Positions 43,854-52,656 are shown, counted from the stretch's first letter. The stretch is 64,000 nt of DNA from Streptomyces sp. Go-475 (GCF_003330845.1 NZ_CP026121.1:2957501-3021500); one strand, 5' to 3'. The notes: generated by a model not told the origin, from the letters alone. Translations and numbers: made by a program.

Positions 43854-46094
43854 ATGACCAGCACCACCGCCAAGGCACCGACGGACGGCGAGCCCGCCCT
43901 CGCCGAGGTCGAGCTGCTCATCGGCGGGATGACCTGCGCCTCCTGCGCGGCCCGCGTCGAGAAGAAGCTCAACCGCATGGACGGCGTCACGGCCACGGTG
44001 AACTACGCGACCGAGAAGGCCCGCGTCACCTACCCGGCGGGCACCGAGGTCGCCGATCTGATCGCCACCGTGGTGAAGACCGGGTACACCGCCGAGGAGC
44101 CCGCGCCGCCGCGGGAGGAGGAGGCCGCGGCCGAGGAGACGGATCCCGAGCTGTCGGCGCTGCGCCGCCGTCTCGTCGTCTCCGCCGCCCTCGCCGTCCC
44201 GGTGATCCTGCTGGCGATGGTCCCGGCGGTGCAGTTCGACAACTGGCAGTGGCTCTCCCTCACCCTCGCCGCCCCGGTCGTCGTCTGGGGCGGACTGCCC
44301 TTCCACCGCGCGGCGTGGACGAACGCCCGGCACGGCGCCGCCACCATGGACACGCTGGTCTCCCTGGGCACGCTGGCCGCGTTCGGCTGGTCCCTGTGGG
44401 CGCTGTTCCTCGGTGACGCGGGCATGCCGGGCATGCGGCACCCCTTCGAGTTCACCGTCTCGCGCGGGGACGGCGCCTCCTCGATCTACCTGGAGGTCGC
44501 CTCCGGCGTCACCGCCTTCATCCTGCTCGGCCGCTACCTGGAGGCCCGCTCCAAGCGCCGCGCGGGAGCGGCCCTCAAGGCGCTCATGGACCTGGGCGCC
44601 AAGGAGGTCGCCGTCCTCCGCGACGGCCGCGAGGTGCTGATCCCGGCGCAGCGGCTGGCCGTCGGCGACCGGTTCGTCGTCCGGCCCGGCGAGAAGATCG
44701 CCACCGACGGCACGGTCGTCGAGGGGACCTCCGCGGTGGACGCCTCGATGCTGACCGGCGAGTCGGTGCCGGTGGACGTGGCGGCCGGGGACACGGTCAC
44801 GGGCGCGACGGTCAACGCGGGCGGCCGGCTCGTCGTCGAGGCCACCCGGGTCGGCGCCGACACGCAGCTCGCGCGGATGGCGAAGCTGGTGGAGGACGCG
44901 CAGAACGGCAAGGCCGAGGTGCAGCGGCTCGCCGACCGGATCTCCGGGATCTTCGTGCCGGTCGTGCTGCTGATCGCCGCCGCCACGGCCGGGGTGTGGC
45001 TCGGGCTGACCGGCGACGGCGTCGCCGCGTTCACCGCGGCCGTCGCGGTGCTGATCATCGCCTGCCCGTGCGCGCTGGGCCTGGCCACGCCGACCGCGCT
45101 GCTGGTCGGCACGGGCCGGGGCGCCCAGCTCGGCATCCTCATCAAGGGCCCGGAGGTCCTGGAGTCCACGCGCCGGATCGACACGGTCGTCCTGGACAAG
45201 ACCGGCACGGTCACCACCGGCCGGATGACCCTCCAGGAGGTCCACCTCGCCGAGGGGGCCGACGAGAAGGAGGTGCTGCGGCTCGCGGGCGCCGTCGAGC
45301 ACGCCTCCGAGCACCCCGTGGCCCGGGCGATCGCCCTGGGCGCCGAGGAGAGGGCCGGGCAGCTCCCGGAGGTCGAGGAGTTCCGGAACGTCCCCGGGCG
45401 GGGCGTACGCGGGCGCGTGGAGGGCCGTGAGGTCGCCGTGGGGCGGCTCTTCGACGTCGTACCGCCGGAGCTGGCCCGCGCGCGGGACGCGGCCGAGCGG
45501 GCCGGGCGCACGGCGGTGCCGGTCGGCTGGGACGGGACGGCGCGGGCCGTGCTGACCGTGGCGGACGCGGTGAAGGAGACCAGCGCCGAGGCGGTGCGCG
45601 AGCTGCGCGCGCTGGGGCTCACGCCGGTGCTGCTGACCGGGGACAACCGGGCGGTGGCCGAGGCGGTGGCCGCCGCCGTGGGGATCGACCGGGTGGTGGC
45701 GGAGGTCCTGCCCGAGGACAAGGTGGACGCCGTACGGCGGCTGCAGGCCGAGGGCCGGGTCGTCGCCATGGTGGGCGACGGCGTCAACGACGCGGCCGCG
45801 CTGGCCACCGCCGACCTGGGCCTGGCCCTGGGCACCGGCACGGACGCGGCGATCGAGGCGGGCGATCTGACGCTGGTGCGCGGGGACCTGCGGGTGGCCG
45901 CGGACGCGATCCGGCTGTCCCGCCGGACGCTGGCCACGATCAAGGGCAACCTCGTGTGGGCCTTCGGCTACAACGTGGCGGCGCTGCCCCTGGCCGCCGC
46001 GGGGCTGCTGAACCCGATGATCGCGGGGGCCGCGATGGCCTTCTCGTCCGTTTTCGTCGTCACGAACAGCCTGCGACTGCGGACATTCCGGTGA
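43854..46094 (+). CDS. copA: Copper-exporting P1B-type ATPase
   Basis: 746 residues. Pumps Cu(I) out of the cytoplasm. N-terminal HMA domain with Cys28 and Cys31 (GMTCASC), eight membrane helices, the copper channel motif Cys404-Pro-Cys406 in [13 protein letters not shown], phosphorylated Asp448 in DKTGTVTTG, the HP motif [13 protein letters not shown] and the hinge [10 protein letters not shown], then the helix-7/8 N-Y and M-S residues ([27 protein letters not shown]) defining Cu(I) specificity. Full length and intact. Follows copZ and shares its CsoR-controlled promoter. Confidence 0.96.
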   Translation: MTSTTAKAPTDGEPALAEVELLIGGMTCASCAARVEKKLNRMDGVTATVNYATEKARVTYPAGTEVADLIATVVKTGYTAEEPAPPREEEAAAEETDPELSALRRRLVVSAALAVPVILLAMVPAVQFDNWQWLSLTLAAPVVVWGGLPFHRAAWTNARHGAATMDTLVSLGTLAAFGWSLWALFLGDAGMPGMRHPFEFTVSRGDGASSIYLEVASGVTAFILLGRYLEARSKRRAGAALKALMDLGAKEVAVLRDGREVLIPAQRLAVGDRFVVRPGEKIATDGTVVEGTSAVDASMLTGESVPVDVAAGDTVTGATVNAGGRLVVEATRVGADTQLARMAKLVEDAQNGKAEVQRLADRISGIFVPVVLLIAAATAGVWLGLTGDGVAAFTAAVAVLIIACPCALGLATPTALLVGTGRGAQLGILIKGPEVLESTRRIDTVVLDKTGTVTTGRMTLQEVHLAEGADEKEVLRLAGAVEHASEHPVARAIALGAEERAGQLPEVEEFRNVPGRGVRGRVEGREVAVGRLFDVVPPELARARDAAERAGRTAVPVGWDGTARAVLTVADAVKETSAEAVRELRALGLTPVLLTGDNRAVAEAVAAAVGIDRVVAEVLPEDKVDAVRRLQAEGRVVAMVGDGVNDAAALATADLGLALGTGTDAAIEAGDLTLVRGDLRVAADAIRLSRRTLATIKGNLVWAFGYNVAALPLAAAGLLNPMIAGAAMAFSSVFVVTNSLRLRTFR

Positions 46095-46289
46095 AGTACC
46101 CCGAATTCGCCCTAAGTTCGCGGCGAACGTGATTTGAGCCCCTCTGGAGTCCCGGGCCCGGCTCACATAAGCTCTTCACAAGGCTCGCGCATCATCCTTA
46201 CGCTTGAGTCCGGATGGCATATCCGGGCTCTTGCGCATCTAACGGACATACGCAAGAGACGCAGATCACAGTGATGTGAACGTAACCAT

Positions 46290-46520
46290 TCAAGGGGTTC
46301 GAAGGTCTAAGTTGACGATGTCAGGGAGCGTCTTGGGGGGCGCCACCTGGCATCTGGAGATGTCTTGGGGGACCTCTCCAGAGATGCGTTGCCGGGGCAC
46401 GTACGCCGGGAAGCTTTGAGCGGCCCTCCCGGGCGTGCGCTGTCCCGGCAGATCGCACACCCAGCAGTACGGCGAGTTCTGCTCGTTGTGCTCACACAGC
46501 GATTCAGGCGCTGTCCTCAC
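46290..46520 (-). CDS. Possible small zinc-ribbon-like protein (low confidence)
   Basis: 76 codons from GTG 46520 to the stop at 46290. The N-terminal part SLCEHNEQNSPYCWVCDLPG has the spacing C-x2-H-x7-C-x2-C of a short zinc-binding ribbon, a feature of many tiny streptomycete proteins. There is no good ribosome binding site, and one TTA codon occurs near the end. It lies within the structured intergenic region, so it may instead be a chance frame over RNA structure. Confidence 0.3.
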   Translation of the reverse strand: MRTAPESLCEHNEQNSPYCWVCDLPGQRTPGRAAQSFPAYVPRQRISGEVPQDISRCQVAPPKTLPDIVNLDLRTP

Positions 46521-46624
46521 AGACGCCCGGCCGGATCCCGTGGGGGGAATCCGAACCGGGACTGGGAAGGCGCCCTGGTCGTCGGCCCGTGGGGGGACCG
46601 GCGCTCCAGGGCGCCTTCTTTTTT
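46500..46624 (+). ncRNA. Candidate structured small RNA ending in an intrinsic terminator
   Basis: Two hairpins share the motif CCCGTGGGGGGA (CGGATCCC-gtggg-GGG-a-ATCCG, and a second within the terminator stem), and the segment ends with a 10-bp GC stem plus TTCTTTTTT. On the opposite strand the same motif is CCCCCCACGGG twice, reminiscent of the two C6-bearing hairpins of the actinobacterial 6C RNA. Orientation is therefore uncertain; the U-tract favours plus. No promoter was identified. Confidence 0.4.
46569..46624 (+). terminator. Intrinsic terminator with long U-tract
   Basis: GGCGCCCTGG (46569-46578) / CCAGGGCGCC (46606-46615), a perfect 10-bp stem, is followed by TTCTTTTTT. U-tracts of this length are uncommon in Streptomyces, so a discrete upstream transcript is implied. 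Confidence 0.85.
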
Positions 46625-46665
46625 CGCCGCCCGCTCCTTTCGCCGTCCGCTCCGCACACGCGAAA

Positions 46666-46697
46666 GCCCCCGCACCCGGCGACCGGATACGGGGGCC
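46666..46697 (-). terminator. Hairpin terminator after citA
   Basis: Minus strand GCCCCCG...CGGGGGC with an inner CCGG/CCGG pairing, followed by TTTCG, 18 bp beyond the citA stop at 46715. Confidence 0.75.
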
Positions 46698-46714
46698 CGA
46701 AGCGGTACCGCGGC

Positions 46715-48004
46715 TCAGCGCTCCTCGACGGGAACGAAGTCGCGCTCGACCACGCCCGTGTAGATCTGGCGCGGGCGGCCGATGCGGGAGCCCGGCTCCT
46801 TGATCATCTCGTGCCACTGGGCGATCCAGCCCGGCAGCCGGCCGAGGGCGAACAGGACCGTGAACATCTCGGTCGGGAAGCCCATGGCCCGGTAGATCAG
46901 GCCCGTGTAGAAGTCGACGTTCGGGTAGAGGCTGCGCGAGACGAAGTAGTCGTCGGAGAGCGCGTGCTCCTCCAGCTTCAGGGCGATGTCCAGCAGCTCG
47001 TCGGACTTGCCGAGCGCGGAGAGGACGTCGTGCGCGGCGGCCTTGATGATCTTGGCGCGCGGGTCGAAGTTCTTGTAGACCCGGTGGCCGAAGCCCATCA
47101 GGCGGACGCCGTCCTCCTTGTTCTTCACCTTGCGGATGAAGGAGTCCACGTCGCCGCCGGAGTCGCGGATGCCCTCCAGCATCTCCAGCACGGACTGGTT
47201 GGCGCCGCCGTGCAGCGGGCCCCACAGGGCGTTGATGCCGGCGGAGATCGAGGCGAACATGTTCGCCTGCGAGGAGCCGACCAGGCGGACCGTGGAGGTC
47301 GAGCAGTTCTGCTCGTGGTCCGCGTGCAGGATCAGCAGCTTGTCGAGCGCGGAGACCACGACCGGGTCGAGCTCGTACTCCTGCGCGGGGACCGAGAAGG
47401 TCATGCGGAGGAAGTTCTCGACGTAGCCGAGGTCGTTGCGCGGGTAGACGAACGGGTGACCGATCGACTTCTTGTACGCGTACGCCGCGATCGTCGGGAG
47501 CTTGGCGAGCAGGCGGATGGTGGAGAGGTTGCGCTGGCGCTCGTCGAACGGGTTGTGGCTGTCCTGGTAGAACGTGGACAGCGCCGAGACGACCGAGGAC
47601 AGCATGGCCATCGGGTGGGCGTCCCGCGGGAAGCCCTTGTAGAAGTTCTTGACGTCCTCGTGCAGCAGGGTGTGCTGCGTGATGTCGTTCTTGAACGCCG
47701 AGAGCTGGTCGACCGTCGGCAGCTCGCCGTTGATCAGCAGGTAGGCGACCTCCAGGAAGGTGGAGCGCTCGGCCAGCTGCTCGATCGGGTAGCCGCGGTA
47801 CCGCAGGATCCCCGCTTCGCCGTCCAGGTAGGTAATGGCGGATTTGTACGCGGCGGTGTTGCCGTAACCGCTGTCCAGCGTCACCAGACCGGTCTGGGCG
47901 CGGAGCTTTCCGATGTCGAAGCCCTTGTCACCGACGGTGCTGTCGATCACCGGGTAGGTGTACTCGCCGTCGCCGTACCGCAGTACTACAGAGTTGTCGC
48001 TCAC
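46715..48004 (-). CDS. citA: Citrate synthase
   Basis: 429 residues. Condenses acetyl-CoA and oxaloacetate, first step of the TCA cycle. Type-II hexameric synthase: N-terminal beta-strand region (VVLRYGDGEYTYPVIDSTVG), catalytic His in HADHEQN and GPLHGGANQ, MGFGHRVYKNFDPRA and Asp in YPNVDFYTG. GTG 48004 (VSDNSVV) behind GAGGGAAG is chosen because the protein is then the same length as known Streptomyces CitA; GTG 48016 would add four residues. Two palindromes sharing half-sites lie in its 178-bp upstream region. Confidence 0.95.
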   Translation of the reverse strand: MSDNSVVLRYGDGEYTYPVIDSTVGDKGFDIGKLRAQTGLVTLDSGYGNTAAYKSAITYLDGEAGILRYRGYPIEQLAERSTFLEVAYLLINGELPTVDQLSAFKNDITQHTLLHEDVKNFYKGFPRDAHPMAMLSSVVSALSTFYQDSHNPFDERQRNLSTIRLLAKLPTIAAYAYKKSIGHPFVYPRNDLGYVENFLRMTFSVPAQEYELDPVVVSALDKLLILHADHEQNCSTSTVRLVGSSQANMFASISAGINALWGPLHGGANQSVLEMLEGIRDSGGDVDSFIRKVKNKEDGVRLMGFGHRVYKNFDPRAKIIKAAAHDVLSALGKSDELLDIALKLEEHALSDDYFVSRSLYPNVDFYTGLIYRAMGFPTEMFTVLFALGRLPGWIAQWHEMIKEPGSRIGRPRQIYTGVVERDFVPVEER

Positions 48005-48079
48005 GTCTTCCCTCACCGACGTTGTGCCTCATCTTCGAGGTGCCCTGACTGTCTCTACCATCCCCCACTTGGCTCAGGA

Positions 48080-48127
48080 GAGTGCACTCGGGGTCGACCA
48101 TCGGGCCTACTGACGGCACTGAGTGCC
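48080..48127. promoter_or_regulatory. Palindromes upstream of citA
   Basis: GAGTGCACTC (48080-48089, perfect) and GGCACT-g-AGTGCC (48115-48127) share the half-site AGTGC. They lie 76-123 bp before the citA start and may bind a regulator of the TCA cycle. Confidence 0.4.
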
Positions 48128-48182
48128 GCCAACTTGCTCATCCTGCCCCCTGTGTTCCCCTTCTGGAAGTGGCTTGTGACCT

Positions 48183-50465
48183 TCACGACTCATTTGATCG
48201 ATCATTTTTCGTTGAACCGAGCCGGAAGTCGAGTGCCGTGCACCTCCGGCCCGCCGAAACCGTGCGCACCGCCTGGCCGATCGCCTTGCGGGAACCGACG
48301 AGGACGACCAACTGCTTGGCCCGGGTGACGGCCGTGTAGAGCAGGTTCCGCTGGAGCATCATCCAGGCGCCCGTGGTGACCGGGATGACCACCGCCGGGT
48401 ACTCGCTGCCCTGGGAGCGGTGGATCGTCACGGCGTAGGCGTGGGCCAGCTCGTCGAGCTCGTCGAACTCGTACGGAACCTCCTCGTCCTCGTCCGTCAG
48501 CACCGTCAGGCGCTGGTCGACCGGGTCGAGCGAGGTCACCACGCCCACGGTGCCGTTGAAGACCCCGTTCTTGCCCTTCTCGTAATTGTTGCGAATCTGG
48601 GTGACCTTGTCGCCGACGCGGAACACCCGTCCGCCGAACCTCTTCTCGGGCACGTCGGGGCGGCCCGGGGTGACGGCCTGCTGGAGCAGGCCGTTCAGGG
48701 TGCCCGCGCCCGCCGGGCCCCGGTGCATGGGGGCCAGCACCTGGACGTCCCGGCGGGGGTCCAGCCCGAACTTGGCCGGAATCCGGCGCGCCGCCACGTC
48801 CACGGTGAGCCGGCCGGCCGCCTCCGTGTCGTCCTCGACGAAGAGGAAGAAGTCCTTCATGCCGTCGGTGAGCGGGTGTTGGCCGGCGTTGATCCGGTGC
48901 GCGTTCGTCACTACGCCCGACTGCTGGGCCTGCCGGAAGACCCGGGTGAGGCGGACGGCGGGGATCGGGCTGCCGTCGGCCAGCAGGTCGCGCAGGACCT
49001 CGCCCGCGCCGACGCTGGGCAGCTGGTCCACGTCCCCCACGAACAGCAGGTGCGCTCCCGGTGGGACGGCCTTCACCAGCTTGTTGGCGAGGAGCAGGTC
49101 CAGCATGGACGCCTCGTCGACCACCACCAGGTCCGCGTCGAGCGGACGGTCCCGGTCGTAGGCCGCGTCACCGCCGGGCTTCAGCTCCAGCAGCCGGTGG
49201 ACCGTCGAGGCCTCGGCGCCGGTGAGCTCGGACAGGCGCTTGGCGGCCCGGCCGGTCGGGGCGGCGAGCACGACCTTCGCCTTCCTGGCGCGGGCCAGCT
49301 CCACGATCGAGCGGACCGTGAAGGACTTGCCGCAGCCGGGGCCGCCGGTGAGGACGGCGACCTTCTCGGTCAGCGCCAGCTTGACGGCGGCCTCCTGCTC
49401 GGGCGCCAGCTCGGTGCCCGTCCGGCCCTTCAGCCAGCCGAGGGCCTTGTCCCAGGCCACCGCCCGGAAGCCCGGCATGCGGTCCTCCTCCGTGCGCAGG
49501 AGGCGCAGCAGCTGGGCGGACAGGGAGAGTTCGGCGCGGTGGAAGGGGACGAGGTAGACGGCGGTGACCGGCTCCGAGCCGCCGTCCGGCCCGGGGACCT
49601 TCTCGCGTACGACCCCGGGGTCGCCGCCGTCCTCGGGGACCTCGGCCAGTTCCGCGAGGCACTCGATGACGAGCCCGGTGTCGACCTGGAGCAGCTTGAC
49701 CGCGTCCGCGATCAGCCGCTCCTCGGGGAGGTAGCAGTTGCCCTGGTCGGTCGCCTGCGACAGGGCGTACTGCAGGCCCGCCTTGACCCGCTCCGGGCTG
49801 TCGTGCGGGATGCCCACGCTCTGGGCGATCTTGTCGGCGGTGAGGAAGCCGATGCCCCAGACGTCGGCGGCGAGCCGGTAGGGCTGGTTCTTCACGACGG
49901 AGATGGAGGCGTCGCCGTACTTCTTGTAGATGCGCACGGCGATGGACGTGGACACCTCGACCGTCTGGAGGAAGAGCATGACCTCCTTGATGGCCTTCTG
50001 CTCCTCCCATGCGTCGGCGATCTTCTTGGTCCGCTTGGGGCCGAGGCCGGGGACCTCGATGAGCCGCTTGGGCTCCTCCTCGATGATCTTCAGGGTGTCC
50101 ATGCCGAAGTGCTGGGTGATGCGGTCGGCGAAGACGGGGCCGATGCCCTTCACCAGACCCGAGCCGAGGTAGCGGCGGATGCCCTGGACGGTGGCCGGCA
50201 GGACCGTCGTGTAGTTCTCCACGTGGAACTGCTTGCCGTACTGCGGGTGGGAGCCCCAGCGGCCCTCCATGCGCAGGGACTCGCCGACCTGCGCGCCGAG
50301 GAGCGCGCCGACGACCGTGAGGAGGTCGCCCGCGCCTCTGCCGGTGTCGACCCGGGCGACCGTGTAGCCGTTCTCCTCGTTGGCGTATGTGATGCGCTCC
50401 AGCACGCCTTCCAGCGTGGCCAGTCGCCGCTCGCCCGCCTGGGAGGCCCCCGCCTGATCGGTCAT
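48183..50465 (-). CDS. RecD2-like ATP-dependent DNA helicase
   Basis: 760 residues, SF1B helicase moving 5'-3'. N-terminal OB-like domain (LEGVLERITYANEENGYTVAR), helix-hairpin-helix repeats (GLVKGIGPVFADRI, EVPGLGPKRTKKIADAW, VWGIGFLTADKIA), then the motor: Walker A GGPGCGKSFT, motif II VVVDEASML, motif III FVGDVDQLPSVGAG, motif VI YTAVTRAKQLVVLVG. Length and HhH region define RecD2 rather than RecBCD-associated RecD; there is no recB/recC here. ATG 50465. Its homologues are linked to replication stress tolerance, not recombination by RecBCD. Confidence 0.93.
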   Translation of the reverse strand: MTDQAGASQAGERRLATLEGVLERITYANEENGYTVARVDTGRGAGDLLTVVGALLGAQVGESLRMEGRWGSHPQYGKQFHVENYTTVLPATVQGIRRYLGSGLVKGIGPVFADRITQHFGMDTLKIIEEEPKRLIEVPGLGPKRTKKIADAWEEQKAIKEVMLFLQTVEVSTSIAVRIYKKYGDASISVVKNQPYRLAADVWGIGFLTADKIAQSVGIPHDSPERVKAGLQYALSQATDQGNCYLPEERLIADAVKLLQVDTGLVIECLAELAEVPEDGGDPGVVREKVPGPDGGSEPVTAVYLVPFHRAELSLSAQLLRLLRTEEDRMPGFRAVAWDKALGWLKGRTGTELAPEQEAAVKLALTEKVAVLTGGPGCGKSFTVRSIVELARARKAKVVLAAPTGRAAKRLSELTGAEASTVHRLLELKPGGDAAYDRDRPLDADLVVVDEASMLDLLLANKLVKAVPPGAHLLFVGDVDQLPSVGAGEVLRDLLADGSPIPAVRLTRVFRQAQQSGVVTNAHRINAGQHPLTDGMKDFFLFVEDDTEAAGRLTVDVAARRIPAKFGLDPRRDVQVLAPMHRGPAGAGTLNGLLQQAVTPGRPDVPEKRFGGRVFRVGDKVTQIRNNYEKGKNGVFNGTVGVVTSLDPVDQRLTVLTDEDEEVPYEFDELDELAHAYAVTIHRSQGSEYPAVVIPVTTGAWMMLQRNLLYTAVTRAKQLVVLVGSRKAIGQAVRTVSAGRRCTALDFRLGSTKNDRSNES

Positions 50466-50707
50466 GATCCGACCGTACCGCCCGGGTACGACAGCGGCGG
50501 CGGGCGCGGACCGGAAACGCCTCCGCAGGCCCTGGCATAAAGCGACCGATCAGTATGCGGACAAGGGCTCAGGTTTCACGGCCAATTCACAGGAAAACCG
50601 GAAGCTTTACAGTTCAAGAATATGAGCTGCCCCTTTTGTGCTCCTTTCCCGTGGGAGAATCCAGGCGTGAATCACAGGGGGGCGGACCCGATTCCGGAGC
50701 GACCGTG

Positions 50708-50950
50708 ATGCCGATGCCTCCCGTTGGCCCCCAGGCCCCTCGACGCGCGTACACCGCGGGAGCGTTGCTCGTCGGCCTGTGCGCCGTCAGCACGTTGACG
50801 CTGCTCGTGGTGGCTCCGGGCCTGTCCGGGGACCGCGCGGTCGTGGCACCGGGTCCTTCGGCGCGGCACGAGAACACCCCTGGCAGTCCCCCTTTGAGCC
50901 GGATCCCCGAGCCGGAATTCCGCCCCCTTCCGAGCCCGGGGCCGGGCTGA
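50708..50950 (+). CDS. Small single-span membrane protein
   Basis: 80 residues, ATG 50708 (GTG 50705 adjacent) behind CCGGAG. Short cytoplasmic N-terminus (MPMPPVGPQAPRRAY), one membrane helix at about 16-35 (TAGALLVGLCAVSTLTLLVV), and an extracytoplasmic Pro/Ser-rich tail ending in repeated Pro (PLPSPGPG). The protein has one Cys in the helix. No family recognised. It lies 52 bp before another tiny membrane protein in the same direction, so they may form a two-gene unit. Confidence 0.6.
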   Translation: MPMPPVGPQAPRRAYTAGALLVGLCAVSTLTLLVVAPGLSGDRAVVAPGPSARHENTPGSPPLSRIPEPEFRPLPSPGPG

Positions 50951-51001
50951 TTCGACTCGGCCCGTTTCCTTCTCCCCGGACCCGAATGACGACGAGGAAC
51001 G

Positions 51002-51172
51002 ATGTCACCCCAGGCCCAGAGCGTCGCCCTGTGGATCTTGTCCCTGGCCATCAACATCACGGCGGCGTGCGCGGGGATCGTGTGGGGCTGGGAGGCCTTC
51101 GCGCAGTTCCTGCTGCCGGCGTTCGGGTCGGTGGTGGGGGCGTCGCTGGTCAGTTACAGCTTGCGGCGGTGA
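51002..51172 (+). CDS. 56-residue membrane protein
   Basis: ATG 51002 directly behind GAGGAACG, a strong ribosome binding site. MSPQAQSVALWILSLAINIT begins the first hydrophobic segment (8-26), then CAGIVWGWEAFAQFLLPAFG leads into a second (35-52) ending in SYSLRR. This looks like a small two-helix hairpin protein. Function unknown. Its last 23 bp overlap the convergent DUF397 remnant. Confidence 0.65.
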   Translation: MSPQAQSVALWILSLAINITAACAGIVWGWEAFAQFLLPAFGSVVGASLVSYSLRR

Positions 51173-51545
51173 GGTGCCCGTGCTTCACGGCGGTGACGAA
51201 CGCGGTCCAGCAGGGCGGGGAGAGGCGCAGGACCGGACTGTCGGGGGCCTTGCTTTCGCGGACAGGTACGTCAGGAGTGCTGGCCATGCGCGTGTTCCTC
51301 CGCTGCCGTCCTGACTCGGCCAGGTCCCCGGTCTTCTGCGACTGTTCGGCCATGACCTGGGGGCCGCCGACTCGCCCCTGAGGACGACTTCGTCGAGGAG
51401 CGTCCAGACGACCGGCCTCGACGGATCGTCCAGCAGTCGGCCCCGCCGCGTTCTGATGACAACGGCCTCGTCAAGTTCCTTCGCGGTGCGGTTCGGCCGA
51501 TAGGCACCGAACACGGCTCGCGCGCCTGCCCGGCAGCCCTGCTCC
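51150..51545 (-). pseudogene. Remnant of an XRE-DUF5753 regulator joined to a truncated DUF397 gene
   Basis: Minus-strand frames together encode scattered parts of a streptomycete regulator pair. ARAVFGAYRPN...RLLDDPSRPVVWTLLDEVVLR (51545-51395) matches the DUF5753 core. A shift of two bases then continues as VGGPQVMAEQ (to about 51345). This is fused to a DUF397 end (VPVRESKAPDSPVL, then WTAFVTAV) that stops at 51150. The helix-turn-helix part and most of both proteins are missing. A 45-residue DUF397-like peptide from ATG 51287 with a good GGAGGAA site could still be made. Interpreted as deletion and decay of an abaA-like locus. Confidence 0.65.
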
Positions 51546-51619
51546 CCGACGAGCGCCCGCTCCGGGGCGAGGACAACCAACTGGTCCGCCCTTACCTGCG
51601 CGTGAGGGCCAGCGCATGA
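51546..51619 (+). pseudogene. C-terminal scrap of a small partner gene
   Basis: This frame encodes LLPDERPLRGEDNQLVRPYL then RVRASA and ends in a TGA that overlaps the next ATG. The sequence looks like the tail of small proteins found upstream of the 51616-type gene, but no start codon exists in frame back to 51353. It seems to be a stub left at the same deletion point as the DUF5753 remnant. Confidence 0.4.
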
Positions 51620-51987
51620 GCGACGGAGCAGATCACCACAACGCGGGCGGGCGGCTGCTGCCGTGGGCGATCCCCGAGGGCCGGCCGTGCTGCCTCGTCG
51701 GCGACGGAACCGGCTACGCCTCGCGGCTCGCCGACGAGATCGAGGGCGTTCAACTCGGCATGGCGGGCGAGTTGCTGGGCCATGCCTCCGAACTCCTCGC
51801 GGAGCGCCGGGTGACAAGCGTGGAACTGCACCATCTGGCCCGACGGCTGACCGAGTCACTGCGGGACGTCAAGCGGATCGCGGAGAGCAGAAGGGGACTG
51901 CTCGTGCGGGGCCCCGGGCATGACCCGGGAGGTGATCGAGGCCCGTGCGCACCGGCGGCACCCTCCTCGCCATGCCCTCTCCGCTGA
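51616..51987 (+). CDS. Conserved streptomycete hypothetical (abaA-locus-type partner), possibly altered C-terminus
   Basis: 123 residues, ATG 51616 behind GTGAGGG. The first 95 residues are a typical Streptomyces-only protein encoded beside XRE/DUF397 regulators: GGRLLPWAIPEGRPCCLVGD, SRLADEIEGVQLGMAGELLG, LAERRVTSVELHHLARRLTE, SLRDVKRIAESR. After residue 98 the sequence turns Pro/Gly/Ala-rich with no resemblance to a folded protein, suggesting the native end is lost or frameshifted. Function unknown; the group is linked to control of secondary metabolism. Its usual regulator partner next door is decayed. Confidence 0.65.
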   Translation: MSDGADHHNAGGRLLPWAIPEGRPCCLVGDGTGYASRLADEIEGVQLGMAGELLGHASELLAERRVTSVELHHLARRLTESLRDVKRIAESRRGLLVRGPGHDPGGDRGPCAPAAPSSPCPLR

Positions 51988-52053
51988 TCAGTTGTGCGTA
52001 GGCCCCGCCTCCGCTCCGCCCTCGGCCGAAGCGCCGTCCCGGCCGCGGGTGGG

Positions 52054-52656
52054 TCAGCCCCCCTTGCTGCGGCGCGCGTACGCCCGAGCCGCCCGTGCCC
52101 GGTCGCCGCAACGGGTCGAGCACCACTGGCGGCGGCCGTGGCGGAGCAGGAAGCGGTTGCAGGGCGGGGAGCCGCAGGCGGTGAGGCGTTCGGCGTCGGG
52201 GGAGGTGAGCAGGTCGGCGGCGTCGGCGGCGAGCGTGGCCAGGGCCAGGTCGACGATCGCGGTGGTGGGGTGGGGTGCCGTGCGGTAGGGGCCGGTCTCG
52301 TCGTCCCAGCGCAGCAGCGGGGCGGTGGGGACCCGGGTCATCGCGTCGTTGATGGCCGAGACGGCTGCGGGGAGGGCGGGCAGCCCTTCGGCGCGGGAGG
52401 CGAACAGCGATCTGATCTGTTCGCGCAGCGAGCGCAGTTGGGCCGCGCACATCTCCCGCATACCGGCGTCGACCGGGGCGAGGCCGCGCTCCGTCAGCCA
52501 GTGGTTCGCCTGCGCGGGGGTGCCCAGGAGGTCGATCGTGTGTCCGCCGGGCAGCGCCATCGCGGTGTTGGCGAGGGCGAGGGAGGGGTGCTCCTGCTCG
52601 CCTTGGGCGGGCGGCGGGGCGGGCTGCTCGGTCACGGACTCCTCCATGCTTCTCAT
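52054..52656 (-). CDS. CGNR zinc-finger (ABATE-domain) transcription regulator
   Basis: About 200 residues from ATG 52656 (ATG 52647 or 52674 are alternatives). The N-terminal ABATE/DUF1470 helical domain (LALANTAMALPGGHTIDLLG, AQANHWLTERGLAP, EQIRSLFASRAEG) precedes a C-terminal CGNR zinc finger: CGSPPCNRFLLRHGRRQWCS with CGDRARAARA, four Cys in total. Family members are local stress-response regulators. A perfect 10-bp inverted repeat lies just upstream at 52675-52704, between it and the divergent MBL-fold gene, which is therefore the likely target together with its own promoter. Confidence 0.88.
   Translation of the reverse strand: MRSMEESVTEQPAPPPAQGEQEHPSLALANTAMALPGGHTIDLLGTPAQANHWLTERGLAPVDAGMREMCAAQLRSLREQIRSLFASRAEGLPALPAAVSAINDAMTRVPTAPLLRWDDETGPYRTAPHPTTAIVDLALATLAADAADLLTSPDAERLTACGSPPCNRFLLRHGRRQWCSTRCGDRARAARAYARRSKGG

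Larger units (their letters stand above)
46095..46714. other. Structured 620-bp intergenic region between copA and citA
   Basis: Unusually rich in inverted repeats. CCGGAT-ggcat-ATCCGG at 46210-46226; CTCTTGCG / CGCAAGAG at 46228-46258; an 11-bp stem with 2-nt bulge at 46350-46386 (GCATCTGGAGA / TCTCCAGAGATGC); two copies of CCCGTGGGGGGA at 46537-46548 and 46586-46597; an intrinsic terminator on the plus strand at 46569-46624 and the citA terminator at 46666-46697. A short minus-strand frame (46290-46520) is listed separately. The region is a likely source of one or more small RNAs. Confidence 0.7.

Noticed and set aside
43626..46166. Very long open frame on the minus strand opposite copA
   Set aside because: Composition is His/Arg/Gly/Asp/Val-rich without any domain, as expected when GC-rich third positions are read in antisense. 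The plus-strand product is a complete P1B ATPase.
51353..51619. Open frame ending LVRPYLRVRASA as a full gene
   Set aside because: No ATG, GTG or TTG start in frame between the preceding stop and the end; only its last part looks genuine, so it is listed as a scrap.
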